NCBI GenBank assembly: GCA_937952245.1
Contig: CALFYS010000138.1
Coordinates: 1 to 6,434 of the forward strand
DNA from: an uncultured Alphaproteobacteria bacterium
GTDB lineage: Bacteria; Pseudomonadota; Alphaproteobacteria; Puniceispirillales; UBA1172
DNA length: 6,434 bases
Direction of reading: 5' to 3'
In this document: piece after piece, positions 1 through 6,430 of the stretch
Layout of the letters: every line of letters begins with the position of its first letter
How positions within the stretch are numbered: the stretch's first letter is position 1
Notes under the pieces: generated by a model
Told to the model about the DNA's origin: nothing
The model's input: only the letters and a program-made list of their open reading frames with translations
The model's database searches: none
Program-made: the position numbers and the translations under genes

Positions 1-556
1 GATTGATCAAGTGATCCGTCAATCGGGTCGCCTTGATGTTTTGGTCAATAACGCCGGTATTATGAAAGAAGCCAGTGTTGAAGATATGCCGCTTGACGAT
101 TGGATGCAAACCATCCAGATCAATCTGACCGCCCCGTTTTTGATGATCAAAGCCGCTCTACCGCATCTGCGGCAAACCCAAGGCGCGATTGTGAACACAG
201 GATCAATCGAAGGCCTAGGTTCAAACCCCATGCATGCCGCCTATGGCGCGTCCAAAGCAGGGTTGCATGGGCTGACCAAAGCGGTGGCGGTTGACCATGG
301 CGGTGATGGGATCAGGTGCAACGCCGTGGCGCCGGGTTGGATTGATACTGACCTCAATATTGATTTTATCGAAAGCATGGATGACCCTGCCGCTTTCCGC
401 CGTGATATTGGCAAGATTCATCCCCTAGGGCGAACCGGCAAGCCTGAAGAAGTGGCCAGCCTCATCGCCTTTCTGGCATCCGCTGATGCTGATTTCATCA
501 CGGGGCAGGTCTATACGGTGGATGGTGGCCGTATGACGAAATTGAGCCTGCCATGA
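1..556 (+). CDS. SDR-family NAD(P)-dependent oxidoreductase (5'-truncated by window edge)
   Basis: This is the C-terminal three quarters of a classical short-chain dehydrogenase/reductase, a soluble enzyme that interconverts an alcohol and a ketone with NAD(P)(H). The reading frame is open from base 2, and the first visible residues (IDQVIRQSGRLDVLVNNAG) are already mid-fold. The GTG at base 11 is therefore an internal codon and the start, with the N-terminal TGxxxGIG cofactor loop, lies left of the window. Counting from that GTG as 1, I see NNAG at 13-16, the structural Asn of the tetrad at 38 (INLTAPF), the catalytic Ser at 65 (NTGS), and YxxxK with Tyr78 and Lys82. The Ser-Tyr spacing of 13 is normal for the family. 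A PGWIDTDL stretch follows at 108-115, then the usual C-terminal TGKPEEVA and DGG elements. All catalytic residues are present, so it should be active. The substrate is unknown; FabG-like and glucose/polyol dehydrogenase-like SDRs look alike at this level. Its stop overlaps the start of the DUF3445 gene (ATGA), so the two are probably co-translated. Confidence 0.93.
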   Translation, partial: IDQVIRQSGRLDVLVNNAGIMKEASVEDMPLDDWMQTIQINLTAPFLMIKAALPHLRQTQGAIVNTGSIEGLGSNPMHAAYGASKAGLHGLTKAVAVDHGGDGIRCNAVAPGWIDTDLNIDFIESMDDPAAFRRDIGKIHPLGRTGKPEEVASLIAFLASADADFITGQVYTVDGGRMTKLSLP

Positions 557-1407
557 CCGCCAACCCTTCCCACGTAACAGCCCCTTGGCAACGGTTAGGC
601 AAAAAACTGCAAATGGGGTTGCGCTCTTGCGCCGAAGAAGATTGGCTTTTAACGCCGGATGCCTTTGGCGATGCTGAAATGCACCCCCGACAATTGGCGT
701 TAAAACAAGAATTAAGCCAATCTCATCACCATGATATTTTTGATGCCACAGCGGATAGCATGGACGCCAGCCTTGAGACTTTTGCTCTGGTGCAAGAAAA
801 CCTCGCCGCCCATCATGGGATGGAATTAACCCCTGATGCCGCCCGCCACCCTTTGGACTCAGCGGCGATGAAAATCCCTGAAGATTTATTATTGCTCGCC
901 CCCGAAGACACAGAAAAGGGAACGGTCTGGGTGTTGAAAGCGGCATCTTTGGCCTTTCCTTCCCATTGGGTGTTGGCGGAAAAAATGGGCAAGCCCATGG
1001 GCGCGATCCATGCCCCTGTGCCGGGCTATGGTGATGTCTTGGAACGACCAGTTGATCGGTTTTTTAACACCATGCTGAAAGGCCCCATCAGTCAGCGGCG
1101 GAATTGGGCGTTGCAAATTGATGATGGGCTTTTCACCCCTAGCCGTTTTGATCATCCCCCGATCACAACCGATGCAATCGCGTCACGCTTATTTGTGCGG
1201 GTGGAACGCCAGACATTGCGCAAATTGCCATTAAGCGGATGGATTATCTTTACCATCCAAACCGCCATGGCCCCTATAGGGATGTGGCAGGATGATCAAC
1301 CCGCGCTGAATGAATTGGCAGTATTAATCGCGGGCATGACAGCGGCGGAACGCGCCTACCGCGGGGTGGATGAGTACCTGCCGCAATTGCAGGCATGGAT
1401 CAAATAA
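553..1407 (+). CDS. DUF3445 family protein, haem-dependent oxidative N-demethylase alpha-subunit-like
   Basis: A 284-residue soluble protein without a signal peptide or membrane helix. I recognise it as DUF3445 from its conserved blocks: MGLRSCAEEDWL (21-32), EDLLLLAP (110-117), ASLAFPSHW (131-139), GKPMGAIHAPVPGY (146-159), VDRFF (167-171), RRNWAL (182-187) and LFVRVERQTLRKLP with SGWIIFTIQT (213-237). Known members include the haem-binding, PAS-like alpha subunit of an oxidative N-demethylase, which uses O2 and reducing power to convert dimethylamine to methylamine plus formaldehyde. His153 in the GAIHAPVPGY block and other conserved polar residues are candidates for the haem site; I cannot assign the ligand from sequence alone. 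The length fits a full-length single-domain member. The start is the ATG overlapping the SDR stop by 4 bases; no strong Shine-Dalgarno precedes it, which fits translational coupling. The characterised enzyme needs a flavin/iron-sulfur reductase and further subunits, none of which are encoded in this window, so this may be a solitary homologue with another substrate or electron source. Family call firm, activity inferred. Confidence 0.88.
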   Translation: MTANPSHVTAPWQRLGKKLQMGLRSCAEEDWLLTPDAFGDAEMHPRQLALKQELSQSHHHDIFDATADSMDASLETFALVQENLAAHHGMELTPDAARHPLDSAAMKIPEDLLLLAPEDTEKGTVWVLKAASLAFPSHWVLAEKMGKPMGAIHAPVPGYGDVLERPVDRFFNTMLKGPISQRRNWALQIDDGLFTPSRFDHPPITTDAIASRLFVRVERQTLRKLPLSGWIIFTIQTAMAPIGMWQDDQPALNELAVLIAGMTAAERAYRGVDEYLPQLQAWIK

Positions 1408-1520
1408 TTCAAAGTCTTCTATTCTGACTTAAATACGACAGTTTTTTGACGCGTTTAAGAAGATAGCCCCGCTCAATTGGACTAGCATTTAATTAATGTG
1501 ACGTTCCAAGGGGGAGGGAA
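1408..1520 (+). promoter_or_regulatory. Intergenic region upstream of the MttB-like gene, probable promoter
   Basis: This 113-base AT-richer gap is the longest non-coding stretch in the window and separates the SDR-DUF3445 pair from the methyltransferase-flavoprotein-permease genes, so it is the natural place for a promoter. TTTAAT at 1488-1493 matches five of six bases of a -10 box and would give a leader of about 20 bases, but no good -35 lies at 16-18 bases from it. TTGACG at 1446-1451 is a fair -35 box without a matching -10. There is also an inverted repeat, CTTAAA at 1428-1433 and TTTAAG at 1454-1459, and a T6 run at 1442-1447. A 5-bp stem (AAGTC 1412-1416, GACTT 1426-1430) is too weak and too far from the T run to call a terminator. 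The promoter role comes mainly from position. Confidence 0.35.
1510..1518 (+). promoter_or_regulatory. Strong purine-rich ribosome binding site of the MttB-like gene
   Basis: GGGGGAGGG ends two bases before the ATG at 1521; the GGAGG core (1513-1517) leaves three bases to the start. In this frame a TAA stop lies at 1494-1496 and no other start codon falls between it and 1521, so the start is fixed. The strong site suggests high translation, unlike the weak sites of the DUF3445 and EamA genes. Confidence 0.75.
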
Positions 1521-3050
1521 ATGGCCAAACGGTCCCGTCAATCGCGCCGAAATACGGCCGAAAATCTGGTCTCGCCAGCATCGCCGTTTATCGCGCGCAA
1601 GCTGCCCTTTTTTGATCCGCTTCATGATGAAGAATTGGATAAAATTGACGCCCAAGTGGATTGGATGATCGAGAATGTCGGCGTGGCCTTCCGTGATGAC
1701 CCTGTCGCCCTTGATATTTGGAAAAAAGCAGGGGTCACCCCCACAGGTGAGCATGGTGACCTGATCAAAGCAGATGCGAAATGGATCCGCTCCCTTTGCG
1801 CCCAAGCGCCATCACAATTCACCCAAATTGCTCGCAACCCTGAACGTAATGTTGTGATTGGCGGCAAGAACCAAGTTTTTGCCCCGATTTATGGCGCGCC
1901 TTTTGTCCGAGACCTCAAGGGTGGGCGGCGTTACGCGACGTTTGATGATTTTGAAAAACTCCTGAAATTATCATATATGCACCCGAACCTGCATCACACA
2001 GGGCTGGTGATTTGTGAGCCGACGGATATTCCTGTATCAAAGCGCCATCTTGATATGGTTCACGCGCATTTGACGCTTAATGATAAGCCGCATCTGGGGG
2101 CGATTACGGAAAAAAGCCGCGCTCAAGATAGCGTTGATATGGTTGAAGTTCTCTTCGGCAAAGAGATGATGGAGAACAACATCTGCATCATGGCCAATGT
2201 GAACACCAACTCGCCATTGCTGGTTGATCGCGTTGTCACTGAAGCCATCCAAGTCTATTCAGGACGGGGGCAGGCGATGGTGGTGACACCGTTTATCTTG
2301 ACCGGTGCCATGGGGCCTGTCAGTACCGCCGCGTCCGTTGCCCAAGCCATGACGGAATCGATGATGTGTTGCGCCTTTGCCCAATTGGTTCGCCCCGGCG
2401 CGCCCTTTGTTATGGGCAATTTTCTTTCCACCATGAGTTTAAAGTCTGGCGCGCCCACCTTTGGCATGCCGGAACCGGTGATCTCCAATTACGTCATTGG
2501 CCAGATGGCGCGGCGATTGGGTCTGCCTCTCAGATGCGGCGGGTCACTGACCGCGTCTAAAATTGAAGATGGGCAAGCGGCGTATGAAAGCGCGGATTCC
2601 ATGCATTCCACCATGTTGGCGGGGTCGAACTTTACCCTGCACGCGGCGGGCTGGCTGGAAGGCGGCTTGGCCACAGGGTTTGAAAAACTGATCATGGATG
2701 CGGATCGGCTCGGGTCGTATCAAAAGGTGTTAAGCCTTGGTCTTGAAACCGATGACAACGCCTTTGCGCGCGATGCCTATGAAGAGGTTGACGCGGGCGG
2801 GCATTTCTTGGGGTCAGGCCATACCATGCGGAATTATCAAACCGCGTTTTACGAACCCAAACTAAGCGATAGTGAAAATGTCGAAAGCTGGGAAGAAAAC
2901 GGCGGCAAAGATATGCGGGTGCGGGCTTATGAACGCTGGAACGAAATGCTGGATCAATACCAAACCCCGCCGATTGACGCGGATAAAAAAGAAGCCTTGG
3001 ATGATTTTGTCGCCCGCCGGAAAGCAGAATTGCCCGATGCTTGGTATTAA
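1521..3050 (+). CDS. Trimethylamine methyltransferase (MttB) superfamily protein, non-pyrrolysine type
   Basis: A 509-residue cytoplasmic protein of the MttB family (TIM-barrel methyltransferases that move a methyl group from a quaternary or tertiary amine to a corrinoid cofactor). The whole length matches the usual ~500-residue aerobic alphaproteobacterial members. Features: a basic N-terminus (KRSRQSRR, 3-10), the barrel core with ANVNTNSPLLVD (225-236), TPFILTGAMGPVSTAASVAQAMTE (256-279), QLVRPGAPFVMGNF (288-301), the CGGSLTASKIEDGQAAYES block (339-357), and the typical C-terminal GGHFLGSGHTMRNYQTAFYEP (426-446). The frame has no amber codon, so unlike archaeal MttB it carries no pyrrolysine. 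Characterised non-Pyl members such as the Desulfitobacterium glycine betaine methyltransferase MtgB act on glycine betaine, carnitine, proline betaine or butyrobetaine rather than trimethylamine, so 'trimethylamine methyltransferase' should be read as a family name only. No corrinoid protein is adjacent, as is common for aerobic homologues whose mechanism is unsettled. The flavoprotein gene follows 46 bases downstream with no terminator between, so they are likely one operon. Confidence 0.93.
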   Translation: MAKRSRQSRRNTAENLVSPASPFIARKLPFFDPLHDEELDKIDAQVDWMIENVGVAFRDDPVALDIWKKAGVTPTGEHGDLIKADAKWIRSLCAQAPSQFTQIARNPERNVVIGGKNQVFAPIYGAPFVRDLKGGRRYATFDDFEKLLKLSYMHPNLHHTGLVICEPTDIPVSKRHLDMVHAHLTLNDKPHLGAITEKSRAQDSVDMVEVLFGKEMMENNICIMANVNTNSPLLVDRVVTEAIQVYSGRGQAMVVTPFILTGAMGPVSTAASVAQAMTESMMCCAFAQLVRPGAPFVMGNFLSTMSLKSGAPTFGMPEPVISNYVIGQMARRLGLPLRCGGSLTASKIEDGQAAYESADSMHSTMLAGSNFTLHAAGWLEGGLATGFEKLIMDADRLGSYQKVLSLGLETDDNAFARDAYEEVDAGGHFLGSGHTMRNYQTAFYEPKLSDSENVESWEENGGKDMRVRAYERWNEMLDQYQTPPIDADKKEALDDFVARRKAELPDAWY

Positions 3051-3085
3051 TCAAAATTCAGTTAAGATGATGTAAAAGGACAATT

Positions 3086-3091
3086 GGGAGG
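3086..3091 (+). promoter_or_regulatory. Ribosome binding site of the flavoprotein gene
   Basis: GGGAGG sits five bases before the ATG at 3097, near-ideal spacing. An in-frame TAA at 3073-3075 with no start codon between it and 3097 fixes the start. The surrounding 46-base gap (3051-3096) shows no hairpin or T run, supporting read-through from the MttB-like gene. Confidence 0.75.
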
Positions 3092-3096
3092 TTGTC

Positions 3097-5544
3097 ATGC
3101 CAACGATTATCAAAGATGAAACAACAGGTTCAAAAAAATTCCCGACCCATGCCAAAGTGGTGATTATCGGCGGCGGTGTTGTCGGCTGTTCGATCCTTTT
3201 CCATCTGGCTAAATTTGGCTGGAAAGATGTTGTTTTGGTCGAACGTGATGAATTGACCTCTGGGTCGAGTTGGCACGCCGCGGGGCAAATCCACACGATT
3301 TCCTCTGACCCAAATATCAGCCGCCTGCAAAGCTACACGATCAATCTTTATAAAGAAATTGAAGAACTTTCGGGTCAGTCCACTGGCCTGCATCTCACCG
3401 GCGGGTTTTATCTGGCCTCGAATAAGACTTGGTATGATTATCTTAAGCGGGAACGGTCTAAGGCACGGTATATGGGGCTGGAACAGGAATTTATTTCGCC
3501 TGAAGAAGTCGCCGAACGCCATCCGTTGATTGACCCAAAACATTATCTCGCCGCCCTTTGGGATGACCAAGACGGTGATTTGGACCCATCGGGCACGACC
3601 TATGCTTTTGCCAAAGCAGCCCGTCATTATGGGGCGCAATATTTCACCCATACGCCGGCCACCGCCACCACCCAGCGGCCTGATGGCACATGGGATGTGA
3701 CGACACCGAAAGGCGTGATTAACGCTGAACATATCGTCAATTGCGGCGGGTTATGGGCGCGTGAAGTGGGCCATATGACCGGATTGAATGTTCCGGTTCA
3801 GCCCATGGAACACCATTACTTGATCACCGAACGGATTGATGAGATCGCCAATTTTGGGTCGCGTTTGCCCTGCGGGATTGATTATCAAGCCAATATCTAT
3901 TTCCGGCAGGAACGTGAAGGCTTGCTGTTGGGCACGTATGAACCGGTGGGTGTGCCATGGAAAGTCGAAGGCACGCCATGGGATTTTGGCCATGAATTGT
4001 TACCGCCTAATCTGGAGCATATCGCCGACCGTCTTGAATTGGGGTTTGAACGGATGCCTGCCTTGGCCAACGCGGGCATTAAAGATGCCATCAACGGGCC
4101 GTTTACCTTTGGGCCTGATGGCAACCCCATGATCGGGCCTGTTCCCGGGATGAAAAATTATTGGTGTGCTGTTGGCGTCATGGCAGGGTTCTGCCAAGGC
4201 GGCGGCGTTGGCTTGACCATGGCCGAATGGATGATTGATGGTGAGCCTTCCATTGATGTTTGGGCCATGGATGTGGCGCGTTTTGGCGATTGGGCTTCAC
4301 CGGATTGGGGAACGGTCAAATCCACCGAAAACTATGAACGCCGGTTCGTTATGACCTTCCCGAATGAAACCTTGCCGAAAGGCCGGATGCAGCAGACCAC
4401 CGCCCTTTATGACCGGCTGGTGGCAAAAGGCGCGCGCATGGGTCAGGCCTTTGGCTTGGAACACGTGCTTTGGTTTGCCGATAGCCCTGAGGACGCGTGG
4501 GAAGACCCGACTTTTGAGCGCAACCGCAGCCATGATTATGTCGCTAAAGAAGTGGCGGCTGTTCGTTCAGGTGTCGGCGGTATTGAGCTGGCGAATTTCG
4601 CCAAGCATGAGATTAAAGGCGAAGGCGCGCGTGCCTGGCTGGATAAAACCATGGCAGGCTTTATCCCAAAGCCCGGGCGGATCACCTTGACCCCGATGCT
4701 GACGGAAAAAGGCCGCCTTTATGGCGATTTGACGGTGGCGTGTTTGGCAGAAGATCACTTCATGCTCTTTGGTTCAGGCGCGATGCAGGATGCCCATTCC
4801 CGCTTCTTTGCCAAAACCTTGCCCGAAGGGGTCAGCCATTCAAACCAGACTGGCGATTGGCATGGGATCGGCATCGCGGGGCCAAAATCCCGTGAATTGT
4901 TATCACGGATCACCCGTGATGATGTTTCAGCCAATGCCATGAAATTCCGTGATTGCCGCAAGACCTTTGTTGGCGGCGTGCCTGTTATTCTCAACCGCAT
5001 CAGTTTTTCAGGTGAATTGGGCTTTGAAATTTATTGCCGCCCACAATATCTGATCAAACTGGCGGAAGCGATTGAAGCGGCGGGCGAAGATTTAGGATAC
5101 CGTTGGTATGGCAACCGCGCCTTGATGTCGATGCGTCTTGAAAAAGGCTGGGGGGCGTGGTCGTTGGAATTCCGCCCTGACTTTAACGCGGTTGAATCCG
5201 GCATGGATGTGTTCATCAATTGGAACAAAGATTTTGTCGGCAAAGAAGCAACCCAAAAGTTTAAAGACGATGGCGTGGCCAGAAAACTGGTCACCGTGAC
5301 GGTTGATAGCCCGATTGATGTGACGCTGGATGAAGCGGTGATGGTCAATGGCCAAGCGATTGGCTATATCACGTCAGGCGGCTATGCCCATCATGTCGGC
5401 AAATCCATGGCGATGGCTTATGTCAGCACTGAACACGCCGCGCCAGGAAGCCAGCTTGAGGTTGAAATTCTGGGCGATCTCTATCCTATTGAGGTTCAGG
5501 GCGCGCCAGTTTATGATCCCGATGGCGGCAAAATGCGGTCATAA
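3097..5544 (+). CDS. FAD-dependent dimethylglycine/sarcosine dehydrogenase-like protein with C-terminal GcvT (folate-binding) domain
   Basis: An 815-residue cytoplasmic flavoprotein of the dimethylglycine/sarcosine dehydrogenase architecture. Residues ~20-390 form the FAD-dependent amine oxidase (DAO) domain: a Rossmann dinucleotide site VVIIGGGVVG (21-30), acidic end VLVERDE (46-52), SGSSWHAAG (55-63) where His60 corresponds to the histidine that binds FAD covalently in this family, and a second FAD contact at GPDGNPMIGPVPG and AGFCQGGGVG (339-372). A linker domain (~390-455) leads to the GcvT-like aminomethyltransferase part (~475-705), with YGDLTV (542-547), GIAGPKSRELL (592-602), FSGELGFEIY (637-646) and LMSMRLEKGWGAW (676-688), and a GcvT C-terminal barrel (~727-810) with HHVGKSMAMAYV (765-776). 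Family members oxidise an N-methyl group, pass electrons to an electron-transfer flavoprotein or O2, and trap the carbon as 5,10-methylene-tetrahydrofolate. Beside an MttB-like gene, an N-methylated amino acid such as dimethylglycine or sarcosine is plausible but not proven. Full length, no frameshift. Confidence 0.92.
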   Translation: MPTIIKDETTGSKKFPTHAKVVIIGGGVVGCSILFHLAKFGWKDVVLVERDELTSGSSWHAAGQIHTISSDPNISRLQSYTINLYKEIEELSGQSTGLHLTGGFYLASNKTWYDYLKRERSKARYMGLEQEFISPEEVAERHPLIDPKHYLAALWDDQDGDLDPSGTTYAFAKAARHYGAQYFTHTPATATTQRPDGTWDVTTPKGVINAEHIVNCGGLWAREVGHMTGLNVPVQPMEHHYLITERIDEIANFGSRLPCGIDYQANIYFRQEREGLLLGTYEPVGVPWKVEGTPWDFGHELLPPNLEHIADRLELGFERMPALANAGIKDAINGPFTFGPDGNPMIGPVPGMKNYWCAVGVMAGFCQGGGVGLTMAEWMIDGEPSIDVWAMDVARFGDWASPDWGTVKSTENYERRFVMTFPNETLPKGRMQQTTALYDRLVAKGARMGQAFGLEHVLWFADSPEDAWEDPTFERNRSHDYVAKEVAAVRSGVGGIELANFAKHEIKGEGARAWLDKTMAGFIPKPGRITLTPMLTEKGRLYGDLTVACLAEDHFMLFGSGAMQDAHSRFFAKTLPEGVSHSNQTGDWHGIGIAGPKSRELLSRITRDDVSANAMKFRDCRKTFVGGVPVILNRISFSGELGFEIYCRPQYLIKLAEAIEAAGEDLGYRWYGNRALMSMRLEKGWGAWSLEFRPDFNAVESGMDVFINWNKDFVGKEATQKFKDDGVARKLVTVTVDSPIDVTLDEAVMVNGQAIGYITSGGYAHHVGKSMAMAYVSTEHAAPGSQLEVEILGDLYPIEVQGAPVYDPDGGKMRS

Positions 5545-5554
5545 TCAAAGCAGG

Positions 5555-5578
5555 GTCAGGTGACTGTGATCACCTGAC
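5555..5578 (+). promoter_or_regulatory. Perfect 9-bp inverted repeat between the flavoprotein and EamA genes
   Basis: GTCAGGTGA (5555-5563) and TCACCTGAC (5570-5578) are exact inverse complements around a 6-base loop, starting 10 bases after the flavoprotein stop and ending 9 bases before the EamA start. No T run follows, so it is not a standard intrinsic terminator. It could be a partial attenuator, an mRNA-stabilising 3' hairpin, a translation-modulating structure, or a dyad operator. The structure is seen directly; the role is open. Confidence 0.6.
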
Positions 5579-5587
5579 GTAAAGGCG

Positions 5588-6430
5588 ATGGAAAATTTTG
5601 TCATTCTGGCGGTTTTGGCCGCGGCGTTTCTCCACGCTTTTTGGAATTTTCTGCTCAAGGAAAATAACGACAAAGCCTTAAGCATGTATGCCGTGACCGT
5701 GGGGCATTTGCCAATCGCGCTGGTCGGGGTGGCTTTTGTTGGCCTGCCGCCGTATGAGGCGTTGCCCTATATTATCTTGAGCGGGTTTCTGCACACAGGC
5801 TATCAGGTGTTTTTGATGAACGCCTATCGCTTTGGGGCTTTGTCCAACATCTATCCTATCGCACGGGGGCTGTCGCCTTTATTGCTGGCGCTGGTGACCA
5901 TGGGGTTTGCCCATGATGAATTAAGCCGGCTGGAATTGCTGGGCATTGGTCTGGTGGCGGGGGCGTTGATCATCTTTGGTCTGGCGCAATATCGCTTTAA
6001 TAAAGATGGGCCAATGGGGGTGATTTTAGCGATTATCACCGGCTGTTTTATCGCCTCCTATTCTTTGACTGATGCCTTGGGGACGCGCGTCACGGGCAGT
6101 GCCTTTGCCTTTTATGGCGCCATGTCTTTTGTCAATGTTCTGCTCTTCACAGGCTATTATTTATGCTTTCATCGCGACGCGTTGAAACGCTTGCCGCGTG
6201 AGGGCATGAAGATGATGGTGGTTGGCGGCGGGGCATCTTATCTGGCTTATGTCATGGTGTTATGGGCGTGTTTAACCTTGCCGGTGGCGGTGGTCTCATC
6301 TCTTAGGGAAACATCGGTGTTGATTGTCATGATCTTTGGCGTGGTGTTTTTGAAAGAAGATTTAACACGGCCAAAATTGCTGGCCTGTATTGCCGTGGTT
6401 TGTGGCATTGCCTTAATGCGCCTTGGATAA
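5588..6430 (+). CDS. EamA/DMT-superfamily ten-helix permease
   Basis: A 280-residue inner-membrane protein with about ten hydrophobic segments, near residues 4-22, 33-51, 58-76, 83-105, 117-134, 142-160, 170-192, 209-228, 232-252 and 262-279. This is the usual length and the duplicated 5+5 helix plan of the drug/metabolite transporter (EamA) group. Family-like signatures are LHAFWN (15-20) in the first helix, YPIARGLSPLLLAL (89-102) in the fourth, and the matching second-half ETSVLIVMIFGVVFLKED (241-258) before the final helix. EamA proteins move small metabolites such as amino acids; both importers and exporters exist, so direction and substrate are not readable here. The ATG at 5588 is forced: an in-frame TGA lies at 5567-5569 with no other start between. 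Only a weak AAAGG (5581-5585) two bases upstream could act as ribosome binding site, and a hairpin sits just before it. The 43-base gap and common strand suggest co-transcription with the flavoprotein, so it may carry the pathway's substrate or product. Confidence 0.87.
   Translation: MENFVILAVLAAAFLHAFWNFLLKENNDKALSMYAVTVGHLPIALVGVAFVGLPPYEALPYIILSGFLHTGYQVFLMNAYRFGALSNIYPIARGLSPLLLALVTMGFAHDELSRLELLGIGLVAGALIIFGLAQYRFNKDGPMGVILAIITGCFIASYSLTDALGTRVTGSAFAFYGAMSFVNVLLFTGYYLCFHRDALKRLPREGMKMMVVGGGASYLAYVMVLWACLTLPVAVVSSLRETSVLIVMIFGVVFLKEDLTRPKLLACIAVVCGIALMRLG

Noticed and set aside
11..13. GTG at 11 as the real start of the SDR
   Set aside because: The frame is open to base 2 with family-like residues before it, and a protein starting here would lack the N-terminal cofactor-binding half of the Rossmann fold; the gene simply begins outside the window.
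425..946. Long minus-strand open frame (173 codons) opposite the SDR and DUF3445 genes
   Set aside because: It lies opposite two well-supported genes, spans their junction, and its translation shows no recognisable domain; it is a shadow of the plus-strand codon pattern.
1412..1447. Possible intrinsic terminator after the DUF3445 gene (AAGTC/GACTT stem plus a T6 run)
   Set aside because: The stem is only 5 bp and AT-rich with a 9-base loop, and the T run starts 11 bases after the stem instead of directly after it.
1521..3050. Read-through amber (pyrrolysine) codon in the MttB-like gene
   Set aside because: The reading frame runs without any in-frame TAG to its TAA stop at 3048-3050, and the protein is full length for the non-Pyl family.
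3130..3732. Minus-strand open frame of 200 codons inside the flavoprotein gene
   Set aside because: It is fully inside a gene with clear FAD-domain motifs, has no family-like features, and fits an antisense shadow.
1893..5507. Four GGCGCGCC sites (1893, 2397, 2448, 5500), three of them within about 560 bases
   Set aside because: All four encode Gly-Ala-Pro with the preferred codons GGC and GCG in conserved protein positions, so codon use explains them.
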